Below, one piece after another: positions 45,940 to 56,555 of a DNA stretch of 64,000 nt. The translations under genes were made by a program, and so were the position numbers. This stretch comes from Cryptomeria japonica (lineage: Eukaryota > Streptophyta > Pinopsida > Cupressales > Cupressaceae): NCBI RefSeq assembly GCF_030272615.1, contig NC_081414.1, positions 768,874,153 through 768,938,152 of the forward strand, written 5' to 3'. A model generated the notes under the pieces. That model did no database searches. It had not been told where the DNA came from and saw nothing but the letters and a program-made list of their open reading frames with translations. Numbering within the stretch: the first letter of the stretch is position 1; the number at the start of each line of letters is the position of its first letter.

Positions 45940-46985
45940 ATGGCGACTAACAGTTCAAGTTCATCCAGTTCTTCTGGAGCTATCTTTCAAAGGGATATTT
46001 TGAGGTTTGATGAAACAAATTACACGGTATGGAAGATTCAAATGGAGACTCATCTAAGATGCCTTGGCAAGGAGATTTGGGAGATCACACAGAATGGTGT
46101 CACACCTTATAATCCAAGATCTGGCAATCCTCCTCCAAAAAACTTGGACAAGGAGCTTTAGAACGATTGTAGAGAAAGTGAAGCCCTCTTGTGTGCAATT
46201 TCTGATCAACAAATAATGAGATTAACCGACAAATCATCTAGAAAGGCTATATGGGATAAGTTGTAGACTCTTAATGAAGGTGACCCTACAGTGAAGATTG
46301 CTAAACTTTATGGTTACTAGGTAAGATATGAAAACCTGAAGATGGAAAAAGATGAAAGGATTACTGCATTCATGGAAAGGGTAAATGAGATTGTTATGGG
46401 AATTCAATGTTGTGGTGGAACTCTGAGCAGAGATGAAATTATTTCTAAAGTCCTGAGAGCCCTACCACCGACTTACAAAATGAAGGCTACTACTATTAAT
46501 GAGTTGAGAACAATGGCTAGTATATATGTCAACAAAAATACTTTGGTTGGCAAATTATCTGCTTTTGAGCTCGAAGAATTTGGACCTTTGGAGCTGTGAA
46601 GTCTGAACTTGCTTTTCATGCATCTACATCTACAACCGGTAAGCAAGACTAAAAATATTTGTATGCAAATGAATTAGAAGATATGAAGAGAGAAGATGAT
46701 GAGTTTGAGCAACTTGAAGCACTATTTTATAGAAGAGTACCTAAAGGACCGTTAGGAAGTAAGTATGAAGGAAAAACACCTTTTAAATGTTTTGCATGTA
46801 ATAAGATTGGTCATTTTGCATTTAGATGCCCGGAAAGGAATTCAAGATTTGAAGAAAGAGCTAGAAGATCATTTAAGCCTAACCTTGGATATCTAAACAA
46901 TTACAAATACAAGAAAAATAGAGACAAATCATGCTACATAGCGGATGAGGAAGGTATTACTAATTTTGATGATGAACTCACATAA
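45940..46985 (+). pseudogene. Copia gag with CCHC zinc knuckle
   Basis: The frame starts at ATG 45940 with a Ser-rich N-terminus, then ILRFDETNYTVWKIQMETHL (UBN2/DUF4219 type), MEKDERITAFMERVNEIVMG and the CFACNKIGHFAFRC zinc knuckle at about 46790-46830. TAG stops at 46159, 46264 and 46318 each fall where Gln is expected. A frameshift lies between 46599 and 46659. Gag coats the RNA in the virus-like particle. Confidence 0.88.
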
Positions 46986-47060
46986 GACTCTGCTAGTGGT
47001 TCTGACAATGAGAAGGAATGGGTCTTCCTGGCTATCAAGGAAGATGATCTGGTACTGGAA

Positions 47061-47522
47061 GTGAATGTACTTGAAGAGAAGGCACTTGCTGCTAAAATTG
47101 AAGACAAGGATGAATGGGTAATTGATAGTGGTTGTTCACATCACATGACTAGAGATAAAGGGAAGTTTCTATGTTTGCAAGAATTTGATGGCGGTCTAGT
47201 TAGATTTGGAGATGACAAAGCATGTATGATCAAAGAAAAAGGAACTATATCATTGGATGCTAAGAACAATACTGACAATGTTTATTATGTTGAAGGTTTA
47301 AGGCATAATATTTTGAGTGTAGGACAATTGGTAGATAAGAGATTTCAATTACAGTTCAAGGATGGAAAATGCAAAATCATTACCAGATTTGGTTTAGAGA
47401 TTGCAACCGGTACACAAACAAAAGGTAATATATTTCATTTGAACTCCAGTGAGAAGACATGTTTGGTTACACAGATTGATGAGAGTTGGCTATTGCATAA
47501 AAGACTGTGTCATGTGAATATA
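47061..47522 (+). pseudogene. Copia protease and GAG-pre-integrase, truncated
   Basis: The protease reads EWVIDSGCSHHMTRDKGKF with the catalytic DSG, then VYYVEGLRHNILSVGQL. GAG-pre-integrase starts at about 47470 with SWLLHKRLCHVN. The frame is then cut by the element D LTR at 47523, so the integrase that should follow is lost. Confidence 0.88.
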
Positions 47523-48219
47523 TGAAGATTACCTAAGACAATGTAAATCAACAAAATCACAAAGATTATACCATCACATGTCCGCTAGGGTTTGAATCTC
47601 CATTCTTCCTATCTCCATTGATCTTGCTTGATATGTTTTCTCTTAGATTTTATGTATACACAAGATCTCAGCAAAGATCAGAAATGTGGTTGATAGATTG
47701 ATCACAAAAAGACTTGATTGCACAAGAAAGTTAGAATTCTCAGGAGAGTAGAATGCTTAGGAGGATTGATAATGAAAGAAGCATCCTCTTATATCGAAGA
47801 CACTGTAAGAAATGGAGGGATAAGATTAAGAGGTGTAAAAGATAAATGGCCGGCTAGGATTAGAGGGTAGGTAGATGAAATAAGAAAATAATGAGAGGGG
47901 TAGGTAGTGTAGGAATTAAGAGATGAATGACATGTGTCATAGATAGAAAAGGCTAATGAATTAATTAAATAAATAAAGATTTATTTAATTAATAGAAGAA
48001 GTGGGATCAATTAAATAAATAAGATATTTATTTAATTTAAGAAAAAGGATAATTTAAATAAATAAATGTATTTATTTAAATGAGGACAAAGGCTAGAAGA
48101 GGATAAATGAATTAATTAAATAAATAAAGATTTATTTAATTAATAGAAGAATTAGGCTAAAATAATTAAATAAATAAAAATATTTGTTTAATTAGACATG
48201 ACAATTTTAGGTGTCTACA
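47523..48219 (-). mobile_element. 3' LTR of Tat element D, end truncated
   Basis: On the minus strand it starts TGTAGACACCTAAAATTG at 48219. It matches 60064-59369 almost throughout, with some forty scattered differences by eye, mostly transitions. The last ~96 bp of the full LTR (59273-59368) are missing where it joins the copia fragment. The final bases, near ATATGAAG, are shared by both sides. Confidence 0.9.
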
Positions 48220-48238
48220 TTTTGCCCCTCTTTGAGAC
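48220..48238 (-). promoter_or_regulatory. Polypurine tract of element D
   Basis: The minus strand reads GTCTCAAAGAGGGGCAAAA immediately before the 3' LTR. Confidence 0.8.
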
Positions 48239-48617
48239 AATGCAACTTGTCGCGTTGTTTCAAAGAAGATAAGATAAACTGATACGAAGTTGCCCCAAGA
48301 CAGGAATGATATGCCCCCTTGAGAGATTGGATGAAAATGTCTGAAAAGATCGCAGACAATCTCTCGATCGGATTGAAAGGATAGAAATGACTGACAAGAT
48401 AGGATAGAGTGATAGAGTCATGGGATAAAGAAGATTGACTTGAGAGACTAGGGCTAGGGTAGTCTATAAGATAGACTACGCGGGAAAACATCCTCATTTT
48501 CATCCACACATCAAAGAGATCAAAGTGTAGAGAGAGCAGAGAGCAGTCAGTAGTGATGGCATTGGTGCACAGATTCGATCACGTTTGCTGATATCAGAGG
48601 CCAACAGATGCAGGAGA

Positions 48618-49548
48618 GCCGGTAAGGACCACAAAACCTCCTTGTACCTTATTGCATTAATTTTTGTCATAAATGCATGTTAGGTAGGTCTAGAAAAACT
48701 TGTCAAGCAGGGGCAAAGACGGGAAGGTGCATCTGCGTTGGTGCCAGGTGCATCTAGGTAAGTTAGACACGTATGCGTCGAGTGTAACCACGTCTATGAT
48801 TCTAAAAGTGCCTATGTCAAATGCAAGCATGTTTGCAAAATGCAGGTGCATTTATGTAGGGCAGGAACGTCTGTGCATAACAAAGGCATGTCTGTGTGTT
48901 TCAGGCATGTTTATGTAGGGCATGAATGTCTATGAGGTATGTAAGCATGTTTGTGTCATGAATATGCATTTATGTCTTCAAGGTCGAATCGATAGTTCTG
49001 TGATAAACATATGCTATCAATTGGATAAGCCACTGAGAGGATACAGTCAAACAGATCCTCTAGGGAAGACTAGGATAACATATAGGGCTAGGAGTGACAA
49101 TTCTGTGATAGAACATATGTTGTCAATCAGGAAACTACTCAAGAAGAGACACTCATGAAGAGGCCCTAGGATAGGATAGAGTGAGGCACTGTGTGATGAA
49201 CAAGGAGTACCATAGAAAATTGATAATTCTATGATAGAACATACGTTGCCAATTGGATTAGGCTGAAATTGATAATTTTGTGATAGAACATACGTTGTCA
49301 ATTAGATAAGCTACTCAAGAAGGTGCCCTAAAAGATAAGAAGCAACACTTTGTGATGAATAGGGAATGCTACTAGGATAGAGTGCCATATGATAGATATA
49401 AGCACTAGGATAAAAAAGTAGCACTTTGTGATGAACATGGAGTACTACTAGCATAGAGTGCCATATGATAGATATAAGCACTAGGATAAAAAAGTAGCAC
49501 TTTTTGATGAACAAGGAGTACTACTAGGATTGACACAATTGATTTTCT
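48618..49548 (+). repeat. Minisatellites in the putative intron of the element D antisense ORF
   Basis: Three unrelated repeat types lie in a row. A GCATGTNTGTGT word recurs at 48690-48990. A unit with GATAATTCTGTGATAGAACA recurs four times at 49000-49310. A unit with GCACTTTGTGATGAACA and GCCATATGATAGATATAAGC recurs three times at 49340-49520. They sit between a donor-like CCG|GTAAGG (48617) and an acceptor-like CTTGACTGCAAG (49549). Confidence 0.75.
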
Positions 49549-49639
49549 TGACTGCAAGAGGACCTACCTATGCTGGAGTCACAGGAGAGATTCCCTTCAA
49601 CTCAAGGGTTCAGAGTAGAGTTGACATTGGAGGATAGAG

Positions 49640-50705
49640 CACCAGTTGAGGCCATGGGATTATGATATATCATGTATATGCCCACGTTTCGAGCGAAAAT
49701 GGTATTGCTAACAACATTACTTGAGAGATGGCACTCAAAGACATGCACTTTTCATTTACCATAGGTGAGATGACAATCACCTTAGAGGATGTGTTTAGGA
49801 TACTACAGATACCGATCAATGGGGAGTCGGTTCCTTACGATCAAGAGGGAGACATAGAGTCATTGAGACAAGTGTTCTAGGATCTAGGACTAGAGATGAG
49901 GGAAGGACATGTGGCCTGGGACACCATGGCAGTGATAGGTTGGCTCTACCGATGGTGTTAGTAGGAGTTAGGCAGAGGCAGACGACGGAGGCAAGGTGTA
50001 GTAGAAGAGAGTAGGGTAGCTCAGAGGAGAGATGGAGGAGAGAAGAGATAAGCTCATGTAGTCAAGGGTAGAGGTGGGCTACCTTTACAGGTGCCAATAA
50101 CACAGGTTCCAGGATAGGTACAGGGACCAAGATAGGGACAGCCATAGAGACATTCATAGGAGCAGCCACAGGGAAAATCACAGGGATATGGGGAGGAGGG
50201 CAGAGAGGGGGAGGAGGGCAGAGAGGAGGAGGATGAGCTACTATCTTTGAGAGAGATCTACCAAGGATAGGCAGATGAGATTCAAGACTTAGAGAGGGAT
50301 GGGGCTAGGCTCATGAGATAGTTGAGGGACACTAAGTGGGAGAGAGATCAGGCTATTCAGTGCTACACAGAGGCTGAGGTAGCATTGAGGGCAGGAAGGC
50401 AAACATCAGAGGAAACTAGGGCCAGATATGCCTATGTTCTATGAGAAGGGGAGGAGATATCTTACTAGAGAGATGTGTATTATGGAGTTGTGCCACCAGA
50501 TCAATGGGCTAGGAGCTTTTGGAGACCATCGCGGACTACAACAACCACTAGAGGGAGAGACAGGAGACATGCCTCTAGTGGTGGGGTCATGGGTCCTCCA
50601 CCACCACTAGATAGAGGGGGCATGAGAGATGATCCTGGGGTGGGGACTTCTAGGGCTCAGACTCCGTCGAGGCTGGCTGGCTCCGAGGGAGGGAGTTCAT
50701 CATAG
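49640..50705 (+). pseudogene. Antisense ORF of element D, plant mobile domain with coiled tail, decayed
   Basis: The PMD core reads MALKDMHFSFTIGEMTITLE then DVFRILQIPINGESVPYDQE, followed by a GHVAWDTMAVIGWLYRW block. Downstream is an Arg/Gly/Glu-rich region and a heptad-like stretch (SLREIYQG, IQDLERDGARLM, QCYTEAEVALRAGRQ) as in element B. Many TAG stops occur, mostly where CAG is expected, and frames shift near 50430. A Pro/Arg/Gly-rich open end runs to 50705. Confidence 0.7.
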
Positions 50706-52450
50706 CCTTAGAGGGCTTCCTATGTATTAGTGTTGTACCATTTTGTATGATGATGTAGACACCTTCGGGTGGTTTTGTAGCCATATGTATTTTGACATCA
50801 TTGTATCATGACACTTATGATTTATGAGATATATATATATATATATGAGATGATTCATCCTTGTGGCAACTATATGCATATGTACCTATGTGATGTTGCT
50901 TCTATGTGATGCATGCTTCTATATGATGCTTATGATATGGATGCAAATATGTACATGATGAAATGCGATATATTTTTGTTCTTTTATGTTTTTAATATGT
51001 CATGCATAATGCAAATGTGAATGTATGAAATGCAGATGAATATGATAATGCAAACAACTATTTACATGATGACAATGTAAAATGTGATAACATGTGTTGT
51101 GTGTAGGATATGGTGCAATTTTGATATCTATATGTATGGATGAAATGCTAATATGTAGTAATGCAGGTGTAAACTACATGAAATGCAAATATTTTTGGCA
51201 TGTCATTATACTCAGTCATTACACAGACTCAAGAAGGATGATGGAGGTCAACCAAGAAAGGGAGATGGAAGGTAGAAGATATGGAAGTGAAAGAGCTTCT
51301 TGTGCTTTATCATCATTGAGCTTTATTATGGCCAATAGGTTATGACAATCCAGATATATGTTCGACCCATAAAGTCATTGTACCCATTTGCATGGAGATC
51401 AGACAGTTGCAAACAAGGAATGCCCCAGTTCACACTAGACTCACAGTGTCCTCATATCCTTGGACAAGTCATAGAATTGCTAAGAGGCAACCCACAGACA
51501 ACAAAACAATAGGAGGTGAATCATATCCCATGCTCGCCTTTCTAGTCAAAGACATCCCGAAGATAGAATCTCTAGTCAGAGACATCCTAGAAAAGCTAAA
51601 AGACATGTCACCAAAAGATAAAATCAAAAGAAAACCAAGACTTAACACCAACATCCACTATAGTCCTCAAGTTAAGTGTCTCTTGTCACTTGTATAAGTC
51701 TATTTGATTTTAGTCACAATGTTTTCGTTCACAAAAGGATAGATAGCACTGAACCATAATGTTGTCTGATTCTGTTGAAAGATTTGATTTGTTGAAGCCC
51801 ATTGCTACTGTTTACATCTCATCTGAAACTGACTGAATCCATGAAACTGATACTTTATTGCGAAGAAGAATGGAACTTTATTGCAGATTTGTGATGCAAG
51901 TGTTGCTTTATTGTGGATTGTGCACAGATACACTGAAGAAAATTGGAAGAAACTGTACTCCTCGGAACGTGTGATGCTCTTAGTTCCACACCCATCACTA
52001 GACTTAGGATTTGTCTTAGCCACAGATAGGAGCTAATTTATTATGGATGGAAAAGGGTGAAAAGGAGGGATTAATATGAATGGCTAACAAATCTTAGGTA
52101 GATCAACAACAAGCCATGATGGGAATGAGTAATTTTATTATGGATGGATATGATGTGAGTGTGTGCAAAGTGAAGGGATGAGATTGAATCCTCAAGGAGG
52201 GAGGAGCAATGTCTCTACACATGGTGTCGGTAACCCAGTTTTCACCATGGTACTTGCCCAGGGTGCCACCAAAGTTGTTTTCACCTTTGAACGAATTTAT
52301 TTCTCTTTACCTTTTTTTTTTTTTTCAAATTTTTTGTGTCACAAGGTGCCTGTTTGCCAGGTTTTCACCAAGTAACGATTTTTTTATTTTTATGATTTTT
52401 TTGATATTTTTTATGGTTTTTTTGTATTTTTGAATTAGGATATTCCGAAG
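50706..52450. other. Element D spacer between antisense ORF and integrase end
   Basis: No real gene seen. A TATATA run lies at 50827-50846. ATGATGC/ATGAAATGC-rich low-complexity sequence occupies 50800-51190. At 52220-52390, minus-strand GGTGAAAACC words, GGCACC and A-rich runs match the post-integrase spacer of element B. Confidence 0.5.
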
Positions 52451-52452
52451 AG

Positions 52453-53346
52453 CTATGTGTAAAACCTGTGAAGGTGCATGTTGTTGATAGGATCTTCCAA
52501 GGGTTCCCCTTCTGATGTCGAAAGCTGATATGTACCTGATCCATAGACTGTTGCGATGATATAAGGACCAAGCCAATTTGGTTCGAACTTGCCCTTCTTC
52601 TCTTTGTCTTGCTGATTTTTGGGATTTTCCTTGAGAACTAAGTCACCTACCTCAAATGCATGAGGCTTAACCTTATGATTGTAGCTGCATTGTTCCTTGA
52701 CTGAATGATATGTAGCTCGAGTGATTATCTTCCTTGATAACGGAACTAAGATATAATTACTAATGTGTGGACTACGTTTGCCCATATGCATGTCACCTAA
52801 AGAAGTTTGGGCATCCTTGATAACAAAGTCCCTCGAGGAAGCTCCATTAAAGGTCCATGATGTATCACCAAAAGGGAATGTATTTGTGAAACAAATGGAT
52901 GAGTTATGAGGGCTTATGATTGTGAAAAGAAGTGAAAGTAGGATGACATGATAGAGACTTAGGATCAACAAGTATTCTTTTTGACTTAAAATTGTAAAAC
53001 TTTTACCCCCAGTTATTTTGATATTAGGGGAGATCATCTCTTGATCTTTTTTCTTCGTAGGATTTTTATCCTTGACTTTTATTTTTTCAGAGTCCAATAG
53101 ATTTTGATTTTGATTTGGACTAAAGGACTTTTCTTTATTGACTTTTAGATTTTTCTTTTCAAAGCTTGATTTTTTATCCCCAATTAGTAATGGATTTTCT
53201 AATTCTTGTTGATCCAAGTCTAGGAGCGGAGTGGAAATGGAATGAGTGGATGAAATTGTAAAGCTATGTGAGTTCTCAAGAGGGCTAGTGATACGCTCAA
53301 TAGATTCTTCACTAGAACCACTCTTAGGACTATATATTGATATCAA
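52453..53346 (-). CDS. Unknown ~220-residue segment fused to an integrase C-terminus (element D)
   Basis: A single open frame of 297 codons. The last ~80 residues are the integrase C-terminal domain (CSYNHKVKPHAFEVGDLVLK, then GKFEPNWLGPYIIATVYGSG), colinear with element B. The preceding ~220 residues match nothing I know. They hold a Ser/Thr-rich start, a Lys/Asn-rich stretch and one hydrophobic segment (LLILSLYHVILLSLLFTIIS) that could span a membrane. They lie where RT, RNase H and the integrase core should be. The fusion is in frame; whether it is ever made is unknown. Confidence 0.6.
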   Translation of the reverse strand: MISIYSPKSGSSEESIERITSPLENSHSFTISSTHSISTPLLDLDQQELENPLLIGDKKSSFEKKNLKVNKEKSFSPNQNQNLLDSEKIKVKDKNPTKKKDQEMISPNIKITGGKSFTILSQKEYLLILSLYHVILLSLLFTIISPHNSSICFTNTFPFGDTSWTFNGASSRDFVIKDAQTSLGDMHMGKRSPHISNYILVPLSRKIITRATYHSVKEQCSYNHKVKPHAFEVGDLVLKENPKNQQDKEKKGKFEPNWLGPYIIATVYGSGTYQLSTSEGEPLEDPINNMHLHRFYT

Positions 53347-53534
53347 GAGTTGCTTGCACCACTAGAGGAGATTTGCATTCAACCTTAGTCAACACTAGGT
53401 GGTTCACACCTAATTCCTTGATATAGCAAATTGTTTGTAGATTGTTCTTGTCCATTGAATACCTTAGGAGATAGTGGGAGTTGATCAACATGAAATATAT
53501 ACTCACCACATCCCATGTCTTTAATATTGGAATT

Positions 53535-54230
53535 TTATTTGATCTCTGCTTTCTTTGATGTAGAAGCTTTCAAGGATTCTAGATCCACATATGCTGGTGA
53601 AGGAACAACTTCTCGATTGACTGGGATTGTTATTTCTGATCTAGGTCGCAAATTGTTGCAATATATGAATGGGTTTGGATCAACTTTGACGGTCACTTCA
53701 ACTCCATTGTGTGGGAACTTGATACATCGATGATATGTTGAGGGAACAACTCTCATTTCATGAATCCATGGGCATCCCAAGAGTATGTTGCATGTTAGAT
53801 CTAGGTCTAGGACTTGAAAAACCACATCCTTAATTACTAGCCCAACTCTGAGAGGTAAGGTGACTGTGCCTTTAGATGAATGCTCTTCATCATCATATAC
53901 TTTGATGGTAATTTTGTTTGTAGCATTCACATCTTTTTTAGAATATCCCAATTGCTTAAGAGTATTTAATGTACATATATTGAGATCAGCTCCTCCATCT
54001 ATCAGGACTCGTTTTATTCAATGTTTGTGTAGGAAAGCTTCAATGTTTAAAGGTGGATTATGCGGTTGGCTTATAGAGGCATCGTCAACTTCAGTGAATG
54101 TAAGGGAATGTGGAACGAAAAGGTATCCCACCATGGCTTGAAACTGGTCCACGTTCAGATCAGTGGGTACACAAGTTTCTCTCAATACTCTATCAAGTAT
54201 AGCTTTATGTGAAGGAGAGATACACACCAA
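53535..54230 (-). pseudogene. Aspartic protease of element D
   Basis: Frame 54230-54018 carries ILDRVLRETCVPTDLNVDQF. After one TAA it continues with the active site, read as LIDGGADLNIC. Frame 53951-53535 then gives NKITIKVYDDEEHSSKGTVT and CNILLGCPWIHEMRVVPST, colinear with element B. DGG replaces DTG/DSG, as in B. It matures Gag and Pol. Confidence 0.82.
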
Positions 54231-54596
54231 TTATAGGATTGAGATAAGTGCGGGTGTCTTCCCTAACTGTTCTACCAGGTCGTACTCAGGTTTGGCTGAT
54301 GAGGAAGTGGTGGTTTTAGCTAGAGCACCTTGCAAGGTGACCTTACCTCGACGAGTTGTGACATTACATTGAGAGGTAGATTCAGAAGAAGGTCCAATGC
54401 CTTTTAGGACAACTTTGACTCTTTGAGTATAACTTTCAGGTGTTTTGTCCTTTATGATAATAGTAGAAACATAGTTGTCCATCAAAATGTGGTTAACAAT
54501 TGAATCATAATCATATGACACTTTGGTATAGTTAGCTTGCTCATCTGTGGCTTTGTATTTTCCCTTGTCATGTTTAGGGAATGGTTCTTTAAACAT
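54231..54596 (-). pseudogene. Gag-protease linker of element D
   Basis: A 121-codon frame with DYDSIVNHILMDNYVSTIII and YDLVEQLGKTPALISIL, colinear with the start of the element B gag-protease frame. It ends in a stop that separates it from the protease frame. Confidence 0.7.
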
Positions 54597-54623
54597 CTCA
54601 TGTTCTTGATTGGATGTATGTCC

Positions 54624-56555
54624 TTAGATCTCAATGTCACCTCTATCAATAAGATCTTGTATAATGTTCTTCAAGCAATGGAAATGTCTTGTTTTATGTC
54701 CCTTGCTCTTGTGATAATCACAATATTCATCATCATTCCACCAATTTGGTTTGAATTTTGGCTCATATGGAGGATTGTCTAGAATTGTTATTATCTTGTT
54801 TGCCACTAGCTTCCTAAAACTTGACTCAAGTGGTTCTCCCAATGGGGTGTATTTCCTTCGTGGTTTTGAAGTTGCTTGAGTATTTACTTGGATGTTTGTA
54901 GAAGAAATTGATCCTGAAAGAATGATTTTTGGTCTCACTGTGTTAGCATCAACAATGCCATCATTTACTGTGTTATTGTTCTTGTTCCAAAATTGTGGCT
55001 TGTCTTTTCTTTTAAAATCTTCTTTATTTTCTTTGAATATCTTGATGACTCCTTGCTCAATTAAGACCTTCTCTATTGCTAAGCCTTTCTCAATGACATC
55101 CTTGAAGGTGGACAAACAAGCTTTCCTCAAGTCATAATCAATTTCTTTATTGACATTTTGTGTAAACATCTATACCATTTGTTTTTGTGGAATTTCACAA
55201 GAGCATTTCCTAGTTAAATTCCTCCATCTTTGTAAGAATGATGAAAATGACTCCCCATCCTTTTGCTTGGTGTTGCACAAAGTGGTAACTGATATGTCTG
55301 TCTCAATGTTATATGAGAAATGTTGTATGAAAGATTCTGCTAGATCACCCCATGACTTAATTCCAGGTGGAAGTTGGGAGAACCATTCCATAACTTGTTC
55401 ACCTAAGATTTGTGGAAACAATCTCATCAAGCACGTTTCTTCTGCTGCTACCTCAATGCAAGTTGTGAAAAACTGTCTTATATGCGCCTTAGGGTCCCCT
55501 TTGCCTCTGTATTTTTCAAACTTTGGTGTTACGAAATGTGTAGGAAATGGAGGCATTGGAATGATTTTATCAAATGGACAGGGACATATATCTCTCATTG
55601 TGTAAGTTGGTTTTGGTGTATTGATGTCCTCCATTTTCTTTTGTAAGTCCTTTATCTGCTGTTCCAAATTATTTTTGGGTGGAGACCAACTTCTTGGACC
55701 ATATCCCATACCTAAGCCATCGGGTGGAGGAGGAGGATAATGCATATATGGATGGTATTGACCATAAACATGTTCATATGTAGGAGGTCTATAATGATAA
55801 TGCGTGTAGGGGCCACTTGATATAGGGTCATAAGGCATGTCATGAGTTTTCTCTTGTGTGTTGCCCCCAAATTTGACATGGGGTTTTCTTGTGTCCAAAT
55901 TTTGATCATGCCTTTGGATATCCAATTTCTTTTGAGGTTGGTCCTTAGCATTGGTATGCAATTGAGTGTATTCATCCGCATAAGATTCCCATAAAGGTTT
56001 GCGTAGATGGAGTTGTTCATGAGATGTTCTTTCGTGAGTATCATAAGCTTGACCATGTGTATTTGGGATCTTAGGTTTTTGAAACAAGGATGATGGTGAC
56101 TCAGCCACGAAACATGGTCCCCTAGTACCTCCACTATTAGGTCTCCTTTGATCCATGTTGAGTTGTCTTTCTTGAATAGGTCGATTTTCCACTATTTGGG
56201 ACATGTCAAAATCATGAGGTATCTTAGCTCCACTTTGTGCCATCACTTGTAGGAAATATTGTCTATCTCTTCTCATGATCTCTTCAACCAATCTATTAAA
56301 ATGAGGATCCATGATAGAGTCTTCCACTTCTGCTGAATGTACTGAAATATTGTCCACATTGTCATTGTGTGCATCATTGTTGTTTGTATCATCTATGTTC
56401 TCAACATTCTGAATGTTTTGATAGATGTCCATGTCAGGTAATGTGGTATGATCATAATTGAAAAAAATATCATTGTCATACTCATAGCCATTCATGTTTG
56501 CAGACTCTCGAGCCTCTTTAGCTTCCCTCCTAGATTTTTTGGGAATGGGTTTCAA
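54624..56555 (-). CDS. Gag of Tat element D
   Basis: ATG 56555 opens a frame of 461 codons. After one stop at 55170 the same frame continues to 54624. The N-terminal half is low complexity, with Asn/Asp, His/Tyr/Pro-rich tracts and a PPKNNLEQQIKDLQKKMEDI coiled segment. The Retrotrans_gag domain follows (KFEKYRGKGDPKAHIRQFFT, VMEWFSQLPPGIKSWGDLAE, SFSSFLQRWRNLTRKCS). Past the stop comes a zinc-knuckle-like CDYHKSKGHKTRHFHCLKNI with IIQDLIDRGDIEI, typical of gypsy Gag. A single stop suggests only modest decay. Confidence 0.85.

Larger units (their letters stand above)
44681..47522 (+). mobile_element. Ty1-copia element, 5' portion only
   Basis: 5' LTR (44681-45881), PBS (45884-45895), gag and protease are present on the + strand. 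At 47522 the sequence ends in the GAG-pre-integrase region (LHKRLCHVNI) and abuts a truncated LTR of element D. Integrase, RT and the 3' LTR are not found anywhere downstream in the window. It inserted into gag of element B, which stops exactly at 44680. Confidence 0.9.

Noticed and set aside
55150-55605. 151-codon + frame
   Set aside because: It is the shadow of the element D gag frame on the opposite strand.
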